From assembly GCA_020853175.1 (NCBI GenBank), contig JADYZK010000148.1:1-15415 (forward strand): a DNA stretch of 15,415 nucleotides. Reading direction: 5' to 3'. The translations under genes were made by a program, and so were the position numbers. The first letter of the stretch is position 1. The number at the start of each line of letters is the position of its first letter. The stretch is from Bacteroidales bacterium (GTDB lineage Bacteria > Bacteroidota > Bacteroidia > Bacteroidales > F082). Positions 7,525 to 14,189 of the stretch are shown in pieces. The notes beneath the pieces are model-generated. The model had not been told where the DNA came from. It made no database searches and saw nothing but the letters and a program-made list of their open reading frames with translations.

Positions 7525-8988
7525 TTAAAGCGGAAGTGGGCCGTTGGCTTTAACGGGTTGTGAGTCTGCCTCTTCAACCACTCTAAGATGAAGCCTTTTG
7601 CCTTCTTCTTTCATAAAAAGATAGGCCTCCTCAAATTCATTTTTAATGAGTCCGTCGAGGATGGCATCGCGGATAGCGGTTTTGATGTGGCCGACTTCTC
7701 TGCCGGGTCTTAAACCAAAAACCTGCATAATAATTTCACCGCTGATGGGCGGTTGCCAGTTGCGCACCTTGTCTTTGGCTTCGATTTCTTTTAGTTTCTG
7801 TCTGACGAGTTCAAAATTATCGCGGTATTTTTTAACTTTATATTCGTTCTTCGAGGTGATATCGGCTTCGCACAAAAGCATCAAAGCATCAATATCATCA
7901 CCGGCATCAAAAAGCAGTCGGCGAACTGCCGAATCGGTAACAATTTCTTGTGCCAAAACGATAGGACGGAGGTGAAGCAGCACCAACTTTTGCACAAAGC
8001 GCATGGGCTCATTGAGGGGCAATTTGAGTTGCTTGAAAATGCCTGGAACCATCTTAGCTCCTTTGAACTCATGGCCATGAAACGTCCATCCTTGCAGAGG
8101 TTCGTATTTTTTTGTCGCCGGCTTGGCAATGTCATGCAACACGGCAGCCCAACGCAGCCAAAGGTCGTTTGTTGTTTTCGACAAATTATCCAAAACCTCC
8201 AGCGTATGGTAAAAATTATCTTTGTGGCTTTGGTTGTTTACTTTTTCAACTCCTTGAAGGGCAACAAACTGCGGGAAAACTATTTGTAAGATACCGCTAT
8301 CAAAAAGCAGTTTAAAACCAATAGATGGCTTCTCGCTGAGGATAATTTTGTTCAACTCATCGCTAATCCGCTCCATGGAGATGATTTTTATGCGGTTTTT
8401 ATTTCGCGCGATGGCTATATAAGAATCGGGATGGATGCTGAAACCCAACTGTGTAGCAAAGCGGATGGCACGCATCATTCGCAAAGGATCGTCGGAATAA
8501 GTAATATCCGGATCGAGCGGGGTGCAAATAATTTTCTTTTGAAGGTCGGTGATGCCTCCAAAAGGATCGAGCAACTGACCGAAATCCTCAGCATTCAAGC
8601 TGATAGCCAACGCATTGATGGTGAAATCGCGCCTTTTTTGGTCGTCGCTCAGGCTGCCGGTGCTTACTTCAGGTTTTCGGCTCAGGTGCTGATAAGATTC
8701 TTTTCTGGCACCCACAAACTCAATCACCATGTCCTTGTGTTTGATCATGGCTGTGCCAAACTGACCATAAAACTTGGCGTCTTTGGTGTTATTTAACTTT
8801 TCGGCAACCGCACTGGCGAACTCAATTCCGTTGCCCACCACTACAATGTCAATGTCTTTTGATGGACGTTCGAGAAGCAGGTCGCGCACGTAACCACCTA
8901 TCACATAGGCCGGTTCGGAACGTTTGATTGAAACAGCGGAAATCACCTCGAAGAGTTTTCCGGAAATAAAGGGACGCATATCTTTCAT
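7525..8988 (-). CDS. cca: CCA-adding enzyme / tRNA nucleotidyltransferase with HD domain
   Basis: The 487-residue protein adds or repairs the 3' CCA of tRNAs. It is a class II nucleotidyltransferase: GGYVRD at 31-36 is followed by the metal-binding DID at 45-47. RRDFTINAL at 119-127, DPLRMMRAIRFA at 167-178 and ERISDEL at 206-212 are the other core motifs. A C-terminal HD phosphohydrolase-like domain follows (HTLEVL at 261, HD at 285-286 in AAVLHDIAKP, FHGHEFKGA near 303-311), as in many Bacteroidota. It could in principle be a poly(A) polymerase or an A-adding enzyme, since these are hard to tell apart by sequence. Being a single long enzyme beside miaA favours full CCA addition. The ATG at 8988 is used; a second in-frame ATG at 8979 (residue 4) is an alternative, because the promoter box sits only seven bases before 8988. 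Confidence 0.93.
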   Translation of the reverse strand: MKDMRPFISGKLFEVISAVSIKRSEPAYVIGGYVRDLLLERPSKDIDIVVVGNGIEFASAVAEKLNNTKDAKFYGQFGTAMIKHKDMVIEFVGARKESYQHLSRKPEVSTGSLSDDQKRRDFTINALAISLNAEDFGQLLDPFGGITDLQKKIICTPLDPDITYSDDPLRMMRAIRFATQLGFSIHPDSYIAIARNKNRIKIISMERISDELNKIILSEKPSIGFKLLFDSGILQIVFPQFVALQGVEKVNNQSHKDNFYHTLEVLDNLSKTTNDLWLRWAAVLHDIAKPATKKYEPLQGWTFHGHEFKGAKMVPGIFKQLKLPLNEPMRFVQKLVLLHLRPIVLAQEIVTDSAVRRLLFDAGDDIDALMLLCEADITSKNEYKVKKYRDNFELVRQKLKEIEAKDKVRNWQPPISGEIIMQVFGLRPGREVGHIKTAIRDAILDGLIKNEFEEAYLFMKEEGKRLHLRVVEEADSQPVKANGPLPL

Positions 8989-8995
8989 CAGCCTG

Positions 8996-9003
8996 CAAAA
9001 GTA
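8996..9003 (-). promoter_or_regulatory. Bacteroidota -7 box (TACTTTTG) for the cca-miaA operon
   Basis: Read leftwards the sequence is TACTTTTG. It ends seven bases before the annotated ATG at 8988, so transcription should start at or very near that codon. The mRNA is either leaderless or translated from the second ATG at 8979 with a leader of about ten bases. Confidence 0.55.
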
Positions 9004-9144
9004 CGAAAAGGATGGAATTTTTTAAGGGTGCTGTTTCGTGAAGTCAATGGCGTAGAAACACTCTCAGTTGCACAAAGTTGAAATCGGGAAGGTTCTAACC
9101 TTTGTTATTGTTGCTTTTTAAGAGGTTGTTTTGTTACGCATCGC

Positions 9145-10239
9145 TTAAACGATCTTGTATTTTTTTCCTGGAAGGGCGGTGAGCACTCCATCAAATTCGA
9201 GGGTGAGTAAAATGCCGGCCAGCTTAGAAGCCGGAAATTCACTTCTGATCATGATGTCGTCAATGCCACAGGTTTTTTCATTTTGAAAAGTATCCATCAC
9301 CACTTGTTCATCCTCGCTAAAGCTTCTAAAAAGCTGTGTTTGAACATTTTTTGCGGTGTCATTGCTCCAGCCAAGCAGATAGCGCAGGTTGGTAGCGTTT
9401 TCGATGAGTGAAGCCCTGTTGGTGCGGATGAGGTAGTTGCACCCTTCGCTGAAGGTATCGCCAACACGACCCGGCACGGCAAAAACATCCCGATTGTAGG
9501 AGTTGGCAATGTCGGCAGTGATGAGGGCTCCGCCTTTTCGGGCCGATTCAACCACAATAAGTGCATCAATCATGCCGGCCACAATGCGGTTGCGGCGTGG
9601 GAAATTTTCTCTTTCAGGCTTGCTTCCTACCATAAATTCGGTAAGCAGACCGCCGTTAAGCAACATTTTATCGGCCAAACTTTTGTTGGTGTAGGGGTAA
9701 ATCCTGTCGAGGCCATGCGCCAAAACACCAATGGTTCCCAACTGATGTTTGACGGCCGCGCGGTGGGCAAAGCTGTCAATTCCATAAGCTAAACCACTTA
9801 CTATAAGTGCGCTGTCATTTTTAAACTCTTCAACAATTTGTTCGCAAAAGTGTCTGCCATAATCACTTGCGTTGCGGGTTCCAACAATGCCAATCACTTT
9901 TTGTTGGTTCAGGTCGCTTGTGCCTTTGTAATATAGCAGCAAAGGGCTGTCGGCACAATGTTGCAGCCGCTTGGGGTAGGCCTTGTCGAGGTAAAACAAA
10001 GCTTGAATTTGATGTTGTTCAATGGTTTTAAGTTCCATTTCGGCACGCGAAAGTACTTTTTGGCTAAGAATGCTGCTTATCGTTGAGGCTCCAATGCCGG
10101 GAATCTTTTCAAGATGTTTTTTGTTTTCCTTGAAAACGGCTTCAGGGCCACCGCAGTAGGCAACAAGTTTCTTTCCAACTATATCACCTACGCCCGGGAT
10201 GAGGGTAAGGCCAATTTTATACAAAAGCTGTTCGGACAT
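9145..10239 (-). CDS. dprA: DNA-processing protein DprA
   Basis: The 364-residue protein binds incoming single-stranded DNA during natural transformation and loads RecA on it. Domains in order: helix-hairpin-helix pair at about 10-60 (LIPGVGDIVGKKL, IPGIGASTISSIL), the DprA Rossmann fold at about 75-290, and a winged-helix DML1-like C-terminus at 310-364. Fold motifs include IVGTRNASDYG at 118-128, SGLAYGIDSFAH at 148-159, ENFPRRNRIVAGM at 211-223, KGGALITADIA at 236-246 and PGRVGD at 256-261. The frame extends to 10311, but I chose the ATG at 10239: the protein then begins MSEQLLYKIGLTLIPG like relatives, and a TAATTTTG box ends six bases upstream, which would lie inside the longer version. 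Presence of dprA fits natural competence but does not prove it. Confidence 0.95.
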   Translation of the reverse strand: MSEQLLYKIGLTLIPGVGDIVGKKLVAYCGGPEAVFKENKKHLEKIPGIGASTISSILSQKVLSRAEMELKTIEQHQIQALFYLDKAYPKRLQHCADSPLLLYYKGTSDLNQQKVIGIVGTRNASDYGRHFCEQIVEEFKNDSALIVSGLAYGIDSFAHRAAVKHQLGTIGVLAHGLDRIYPYTNKSLADKMLLNGGLLTEFMVGSKPERENFPRRNRIVAGMIDALIVVESARKGGALITADIANSYNRDVFAVPGRVGDTFSEGCNYLIRTNRASLIENATNLRYLLGWSNDTAKNVQTQLFRSFSEDEQVVMDTFQNEKTCGIDDIMIRSEFPASKLAGILLTLEFDGVLTALPGKKYKIV

Positions 10240-10245
10240 GGGCGC

Positions 10246-10253
10246 CAAAATTA
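10246..10253 (-). promoter_or_regulatory. Bacteroidota -7 box (TAATTTTG) for dprA, predicted leaderless
   Basis: Read leftwards, TAATTTTG is followed by six bases and then the dprA ATG. Since transcription normally begins four to seven bases after this box, the mRNA should begin at or beside the A of the start codon. No -33 TTG is visible at the usual distance. Confidence 0.55.
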
Positions 10254-10266
10254 AAAGAAAAACTGT

Positions 10267-10274
10267 TACTTTTG
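10267..10274 (+). promoter_or_regulatory. Bacteroidota -7 box (TACTTTTG) for the glycosyltransferase gene
   Basis: TACTTTTG lies 11 bases before the TTG start at 10286 and only 13 bases from the opposite-facing dprA box. The two promoters point away from each other and must share their upstream DNA. Confidence 0.55.
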
Positions 10275-10285
10275 TTGCATAAGCA

Positions 10286-11374
10286 TTGATTTTGTTTCCA
10301 CAGAAAACCATCCTTATTGTCCCATTGAATTGGGGAATTGGTCATGCCTCACGCTGCATCCCGATTGTTCATGCGCTTTTGGAAATGAACCAACGTGTGG
10401 TGTTGGCTGCCGATGGTGCGCCTCTGGCGCTTTTACGCAGTACTTTTCCTGATTTACCTTGGTTGTATTTTCCTTCGCACGAACCCCATTACGGCAAAGG
10501 AAAATCTGTTGTGGCACCTTTGTTGGCGCAAGCTCCAGCTTTGCTGTGGCAGTTAATATCCGATCATCGCAAAGTGGAACAGTTGGTGAAGGAGTGTGGC
10601 GCTGATGCCGTAATTTCTGACAACCGTTTTGGAGCCTACAGCAGCAAGGTTCCTTCGGTGTTTATCACGCATCAGGTGCATTTGCATTTGCCCAAGGGAA
10701 TGGGTTGGGCCACGCAAGCCGCAAAATTTGTAAACAACTTGGTTGCATCGAGGTATTCGAACTGCTGGATTCCCGACTTTGGCGATGAGCGCTCATTGGC
10801 CGGCGATTTGTCGCACCCGCCTTTTAAGCATCTCCCTACAAAATACATAGGTCCTTTGAGCCGTTTTGCAACAATAGAGGACCACTTGGAACCTGAAGTA
10901 GTAGATCTTTTGGTCATGCTTTCGGGGCCTGAACCTCAGCGTTCTATATTTGAAAAGGAAGTTTTAAAACAATTGGACGACTTTAAAGGAACGGTTGTTA
11001 TTGCGCGTGCAGTTCCACAAGGAAAACCTCTTTCTGATGTTGCAAAAAACGTCTATTTGTTCAATCATATTGGTGACGAAAGGTTGAAACGGCTCATTCT
11101 TGGTGCCAAAACCATTGTTGCTCGAGCAGGATATTCAACCATTATGGATTTGGTGGCGCTTCAACGCACTGCTTTGTTGGTTCCTACTCCAGGCCAATCA
11201 GAACAAGAATATTTGGGCAGTAGGTTGGGCAAAAAAGGGTATTTTTTGTTTGCTGAGCAACACAATTTTGACCTTCGCTCAGCACCGATGGCCGGTTTGG
11301 CAACCGCTGCTTTCCCGTCTTTCGCGCCCAATTTGCTCCGCGATTGCCTTGCGCAGTGGCTCGCGCTTGGGTAG
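10286..11374 (+). CDS. MurG-like GT-B glycosyltransferase, substrate unknown
   Basis: The 362-residue protein has the two Rossmann halves of a GT-B glycosyltransferase. The N-terminal half has a glycine-rich loop LNWGIGHASRC at 14-24 and ADAVISDNRFGAYSS at 106-120. The C-terminal half has LSGPEPQRS at 212-220, the donor-binding segment IVARAGYSTIMDLVAL at 277-292 and the nucleotide-proximal PTPGQSEQEYLG at 300-311. This is the family of MurG-related enzymes outside the cell-wall cluster, sometimes annotated as UDP-glucuronosyltransferase-like or simply glycosyltransferase. It is too divergent and misplaced to be MurG itself. No membrane helix is obvious. The start must be TTG at 10286 (or TTG at 10292): an in-frame TAA lies at 10280-10282, and the next ATG, at residue 34, would delete the glycine-rich loop. 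Acceptor unknown. Confidence 0.88.
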   Translation: MILFPQKTILIVPLNWGIGHASRCIPIVHALLEMNQRVVLAADGAPLALLRSTFPDLPWLYFPSHEPHYGKGKSVVAPLLAQAPALLWQLISDHRKVEQLVKECGADAVISDNRFGAYSSKVPSVFITHQVHLHLPKGMGWATQAAKFVNNLVASRYSNCWIPDFGDERSLAGDLSHPPFKHLPTKYIGPLSRFATIEDHLEPEVVDLLVMLSGPEPQRSIFEKEVLKQLDDFKGTVVIARAVPQGKPLSDVAKNVYLFNHIGDERLKRLILGAKTIVARAGYSTIMDLVALQRTALLVPTPGQSEQEYLGSRLGKKGYFLFAEQHNFDLRSAPMAGLATAAFPSFAPNLLRDCLAQWLALG

Positions 11375-11380
11375 TTTGCT

Positions 11381-11388
11381 TATTTTTG
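11381..11388 (+). promoter_or_regulatory. Bacteroidota -7 box (TATTTTTG) for the hemerythrin-regulator operon
   Basis: TATTTTTG begins six bases after the glycosyltransferase stop codon and ends 23 bases before the ATG at 11412, giving a predicted leader of about 15-18 bases. It would allow the hemerythrin pair to be expressed independently of the upstream gene. Confidence 0.5.
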
Positions 11389-11411
11389 TGTTTCATTTCA
11401 TCCGTAAAACC

Positions 11412-12152
11412 ATGCTTATTCATCAAGATATGAAAATGGCTGATGTGGTTCATCTGAACCACCATCTGCTTCATGTGATCAATCGCTTTGGCATTCAATT
11501 GGGTTATGGCGAAAAAACTGTAAGCCAGCTTTGTGCAACTCACAAAGTGCCTTTGCCGTTTTTTCTTGAAATCGTGAACACTTTTCATGATCCTTCCTAT
11601 TTTCCTTTGGAAAGCCTGCTGCAGTTTAAAGCCAGTCGGCTGATTGAATATCTGCAACAAACCCACAGTTATTATCTTGAGTTTAGAATTCCTGAGATTG
11701 AAAATTATATCCAACGCCTCAACAACGACAGCAGTTTCGATGAAGCAATAAAGGTGCTGTTGCTCGATTTTTTTGGACAATATTCGCATGAACTCACCGT
11801 GCACATTAATAAAGAAGAACAGCGCGTGTATCCTTACGTCTTGGCTTTAGAACAATTTTTAGAATCCGAACGCAGCGATCAAGAACAACTCGAATTGCTG
11901 AAAGCCTATTCCATTCATGAATATGAAGAAGACCACGAAAATGTTGAAGATAAGCTCTTTGACCTCAAAAATATCATCATCAAATACATTCCTTCGCCCA
12001 AAGACAGCCGTTTGCTCAACCTCATTTTGCATGAAATTTTTGAGTTGGAGAAGGATTTAAACAACCATCAACACATTGAAGATTTGATTTTAGTCCCCAT
12101 TGTTGAAAAAATGGAAATCGAATTGCGCAAGTCCACAAAAAGAACGAAGTAG
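11412..12152 (+). CDS. Hemerythrin-like di-iron protein, YtfE/RIC/ScdA type
   Basis: The 246-residue, soluble, largely helical protein probably holds a di-iron centre and repairs iron-sulfur or di-iron proteins damaged by nitric oxide or oxidants. Candidate ligands follow the order and spacing I recall for E. coli YtfE (His84, His129, Glu133, His160, His204, Glu208). Here H85 (LQQTHSYYLEFRIPEIE), H131 and E135 (HINKEEQRVYP), H169 or H175 (SIHEYEEDHENVED), and H207 and E211 (LHEIFELEKDL) fit; H219 and H221 are extra. The N-terminal 60 residues (ADVVHLNHHLLHVINRFGI, VSQLC) resemble the ScdA N-terminal domain in position but are poorly conserved and have one cysteine, C41. The frame is open upstream to 11100 inside the glycosyltransferase gene; I start at 11412 because of the promoter box and the natural N-terminus. 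The LuxR-type regulator follows after two bases. Confidence 0.85.
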   Translation: MLIHQDMKMADVVHLNHHLLHVINRFGIQLGYGEKTVSQLCATHKVPLPFFLEIVNTFHDPSYFPLESLLQFKASRLIEYLQQTHSYYLEFRIPEIENYIQRLNNDSSFDEAIKVLLLDFFGQYSHELTVHINKEEQRVYPYVLALEQFLESERSDQEQLELLKAYSIHEYEEDHENVEDKLFDLKNIIIKYIPSPKDSRLLNLILHEIFELEKDLNNHQHIEDLILVPIVEKMEIELRKSTKRTK

Positions 12153-12154
12153 CC

Positions 12155-12775
12155 ATGAGTGAGTTGGTGAATATTCTCATCATTGAACCTTCGTACTTGG
12201 TGCGCGAAGGCTTGAAAACGCTTCTCACCCAAACGGGGCTTGCTTTTCGTGTTGAAGAAACAGCCGTCATCAATGGTAGTTTTCAAAAATTAGTTGAAAA
12301 ACACCAGCCACGATTGGTCTTCATCAATACCCTCCTGCTGCACAGCCATTGGCACGGAAACCGTAATAAAGCACCCTTTCAGAAGCTGCAAATTATTGGT
12401 TTAACCTGGAGTGATGTGCCGGAAGGCGTCCTTTCGCATTGCGATTTTGTGCTGGATATCACTTCTTCAAAAGCGATTTTGATGCATCATTTCGTTCATT
12501 TTATTACCAAATTGGGTCTTATCAACGATGAAAAAGGCTCGGAAAGCATCAGCGAAAGAGAATCGGATGTGCTTCGTTTGGTAGCTTTGGGCTACACCAA
12601 CAACGAAATCAGCGAGCGCCTTTTCATCAGTGTGCATACGGTAATGACCCATCGAAAAAATATTACACGCAAGTTGGGCATCAAAACGGTGGCGGGTTTA
12701 ACCGTGTATTCCATTTTGAACAAATTGGTGGAATCGGGCGAACTCAAAGGCAGAGCATCCGCATCCATTGAATGA
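12155..12775 (+). CDS. LuxR-type transcription regulator with degenerate receiver domain
   Basis: The 206-residue DNA-binding protein consists of a receiver-like domain (about 5-120) and a LuxR/FixJ helix-turn-helix (131-195: SISERESDVLRLVALGYTNN, EISERLFISVHTVMTHRKNI, TRKLG). The receiver fold is recognisable (NILIIEPSYLVREGLKTLL, LQIIGLTWSD), but the usual acidic pair is reduced to E11-P12 and the phosphorylated aspartate is replaced by N58 (RLVFINTLLL). It should not be controlled by ordinary phosphorylation. The domain is rich in histidine (H63, H65, H67, H95 next to C96, H111, H112, H115), so metal or cofactor sensing is conceivable but unproven. It starts two bases after the hemerythrin gene, indicating translational coupling and a shared task, most simply sensing the stress that the di-iron protein relieves. 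Confidence 0.88.
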   Translation: MSELVNILIIEPSYLVREGLKTLLTQTGLAFRVEETAVINGSFQKLVEKHQPRLVFINTLLLHSHWHGNRNKAPFQKLQIIGLTWSDVPEGVLSHCDFVLDITSSKAILMHHFVHFITKLGLINDEKGSESISERESDVLRLVALGYTNNEISERLFISVHTVMTHRKNITRKLGIKTVAGLTVYSILNKLVESGELKGRASASIE

Positions 12776-12882
12776 ATGAACATAATTGGTTGGACAACTG
12801 TTAATTGTTTTCATTGCAGAAGAGTTCAACATGGGAAAGGCGTTTTTTTTGGCCTCACCAACAACAATTCTACTAAAATGCC

Positions 12883-12890
12883 TAATTTTG
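12883..12890 (+). promoter_or_regulatory. Bacteroidota -7 box (TAATTTTG) for the flavodoxin gene
   Basis: TAATTTTG ends 34 bases before the ATG at 12925, giving a leader of about 28 bases. I see no Fur-like operator in the 149-base gap between the regulator gene and the flavodoxin gene. Confidence 0.5.
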
Positions 12891-12924
12891 CACGCTAATT
12901 TAGAAAAGTTATAAATAAGATCAC

Positions 12925-13425
12925 ATGAAAAAAGTTGGGATTTTCTTCGGCTCAACCTCCGGGACCACGAAAGCAGCAGCCGAATCAATACAAAAAGCAT
13001 TTGGCAAAGACGCCGAGATACATAATATCAAAGGTATTGATCCTGAAGTCATTGCCACTTATACCAATGTTATTTTTGGTACAAGTGCATGGGGTATCGG
13101 CGATATGCAGGACGACTGGGAGGATTTTGTGGATAGTTTGAACGAAATTGATTTCACAGGAAAAAAAATTGCACTTTTTGGCTTAGGCGACCAACACGAA
13201 TATCCCGAAAGTTTTGTTGACGGGCTTGGAACGTTGTATTGCCGCCTGCCGCAAAAAGATGGCGTAGTCGGCTTGTGGCCTACCGATGGCTATAAATTTT
13301 ACTTCAGCTTGGCTGAAAAAGATGGTAGCTTTGTGGGCTTGGTGATTGACGACCACCACCAACCTGAAATGACCGAGGAACGCATTCAAACCTGGGTGAA
13401 ACAGCTTAAAAAAGAGTTTATTTAA
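12925..13425 (+). CDS. fldA: Long-chain flavodoxin
   Basis: The 166-residue FMN protein carries low-potential electrons and commonly replaces ferredoxin when iron is scarce. The phosphate-binding loop is GSTSGTT at 9-15. The two aromatic residues that normally stack on FMN are W56 (TSAWGIGDMQDDW) and Y93 (GDQHEYPESFVDG). The roughly 20-residue insertion after residue 118 (PTDGYKFYFSLAEKDGSFVG) makes it the long-chain type. Length is typical. It is transcribed alone, with its own box upstream and a clear terminator downstream. Neighbouring heme-uptake and di-iron genes fit an iron-limitation response, though no operator shows it. Confidence 0.96.
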   Translation: MKKVGIFFGSTSGTTKAAAESIQKAFGKDAEIHNIKGIDPEVIATYTNVIFGTSAWGIGDMQDDWEDFVDSLNEIDFTGKKIALFGLGDQHEYPESFVDGLGTLYCRLPQKDGVVGLWPTDGYKFYFSLAEKDGSFVGLVIDDHHQPEMTEERIQTWVKQLKKEFI

Positions 13426-13468
13426 CTTTTAGACGGGATTTAAACCCCATTTAAATCGCATGATTGTA

Positions 13469-13493
13469 AAAGCATCTTTTCGTAAGATGCTTT
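13469..13493 (+). terminator. Intrinsic terminator of the flavodoxin gene
   Basis: AAAGCATCTT (13469-13478) pairs with AAGATGCTTT (13484-13493) around a five-base TTCGT loop and is followed by a run of T to 13499. A second, weak AT-rich hairpin (13437-13457) lies just before it. Confidence 0.88.
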
Positions 13494-13569
13494 TTTTTTC
13501 TTACACTCTACTTCAACGCCTTGAGGGGATGTAAAAGAAGGGGGTGCTGTTCAGCAGAAAGTTTTGCAA

Positions 13570-13586
13570 TAACCTTTAAAAGGTTA
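13570..13586. repeat. 17-base palindrome, possible operator upstream of the small anchored gene
   Basis: TAACCTTT-A-AAAGGTTA is a perfect inverted repeat with eight-base arms and a one-base centre, which suits a dimeric DNA-binding protein better than an RNA hairpin. It lies 39 bases before the -7 box of the next gene. I do not recognise the regulator. Confidence 0.4.
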
Positions 13587-13624
13587 AAACCGCTTTGGGG
13601 GTCTGCGCTTTCAACTATTTGAAT

Positions 13625-13632
13625 TATTTTTG
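13625..13632 (+). promoter_or_regulatory. Bacteroidota -7 box (TATTTTTG) for the small anchored gene
   Basis: TATTTTTG ends 17 bases before the ATG at 13650, giving a leader of roughly 10-13 bases. Confidence 0.5.
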
Positions 13633-13649
13633 TCGCACTAAATCGTCCG

Positions 13650-14015
13650 ATGAAAAGAGAAAACACATCCAAAGCTATCAAATTGATTATGGCATTTGCC
13701 ATTTTCTGGATGGTGATTGGTGATTTGATTACCTATCATCAGGAGAAAATTTTTGGAACTAATTACTACGAACACCATACGCCTTTTACCAAACCGGGCA
13801 GCAAAGACGATGGCAAAACCAGCCATGCGAAGTTCTCAAAAGACTTTGACAAGCAGTCGTTCGTAAAACTGGATGTGATCGCTTCCGACATTTGCGATTT
13901 GTCCCTTCCAACAGCATGGCTTACGCAAAGGATGGCGCCCAAACCATACCTCATGCTCCGTCATCTTTTTTTAAAACACATCCAGTCGTTTCGGGGTCCT
14001 CCCGCCTTTTTGTAG
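13650..14015 (+). CDS. Small membrane-anchored protein with Gly-Pro-Pro tail, unknown function
   Basis: The 121-residue product has a basic N-terminus and one transmembrane helix or uncleaved signal at about 10-28 (AIKLIMAFAIFWMVIGDLI). A polar segment follows with YYEHHTPFTKPG and a lysine/aspartate-rich stretch, then a second weakly hydrophobic part (LPTAWLTQRM, YLMLRHLFLKHI), and the end FRGPPAFL. There is one cysteine (C82). I do not recognise it. It stands directly upstream of an HmuY-like gene, as the 2884-3477 product stands upstream of a heme-type receptor, and both end in Gly-Pro-containing tails. It has a good promoter box and a sensible start. A lack of known homologues that I can recall keeps confidence moderate. 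Confidence 0.65.
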   Translation: MKRENTSKAIKLIMAFAIFWMVIGDLITYHQEKIFGTNYYEHHTPFTKPGSKDDGKTSHAKFSKDFDKQSFVKLDVIASDICDLSLPTAWLTQRMAPKPYLMLRHLFLKHIQSFRGPPAFL

Positions 14016-14049
14016 TCCATTTTATTTGAATCAACCTTGCTGATTGTGC

Positions 14050-14076
14050 AGAATGATGAAACACTTTTGTCATTCT
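14050..14076 (+). other. Small inverted repeat between the anchored gene and the HmuY-like gene
   Basis: AGAATGA (14050-14056) and TCATTCT (14070-14076) can pair around a 13-base loop. No T-run follows. The 172-base gap has no clear TAnnTTTG box, so the HmuY-like gene may be read from the upstream promoter, with this stem in the intercistronic RNA. Confidence 0.3.
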
Positions 14077-14147
14077 ACCGCAGCTATTTAATGATGAGCA
14101 TACGCTGGAAATAGCTTGCTTCACAATCAATCCCGAGGTGGATCACT

Positions 14148-14189
14148 TTTCAATAAATCATCTTAATCATTCAACAAATTTCAATAAAT
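14148..14189. repeat. Direct repeat TTTCAATAAAT before the HmuY-like gene
   Basis: The 11-base sequence TTTCAATAAAT occurs at 14148-14158 and again at 14179-14189, 31 bases apart (about three helical turns); the second copy runs into the start codon. In this AT-rich leader it may be chance or a regulator-binding pair. Confidence 0.3.

Noticed and set aside
9089..9102. Palindrome AAGGTT-CT-AACCTT between cca and dprA
   Set aside because: Six-base arms with a two-base centre, no T-run and no promoter-proximal position. Its half-sites resemble those of the 13570-13586 palindrome but in opposite order, so I do not treat it as the same operator.
10240..10311. 24-residue N-terminal extension of DprA
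   Set aside because: It would cover both divergent -7 boxes; the DprA-like start MSEQLLYKIGLTLIPG fits the family.
10286..11374. Calling the glycosyltransferase murG
   Set aside because: It shares the fold and glycine-rich loop, but it is not in a cell-wall cluster and the donor segment differs from true MurG as far as I can recall.
11100..11411. Upstream extension of the hemerythrin frame into the glycosyltransferase
   Set aside because: It is open by chance: the overlapped stretch carries the glycosyltransferase donor-binding motifs in the other frame, and a promoter box and ATG mark the natural start at 11412.
11184..11804. 206-codon open frame on the minus strand
   Set aside because: It crosses the glycosyltransferase and hemerythrin genes antisense; both sense genes have family motifs throughout, and the antisense product has no pattern.
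13437..13457. AT-rich hairpin GATTTAAA-CCCCA-TTTAAATC after flavodoxin
   Set aside because: Weak stem just before a much stronger terminator; it probably adds nothing.
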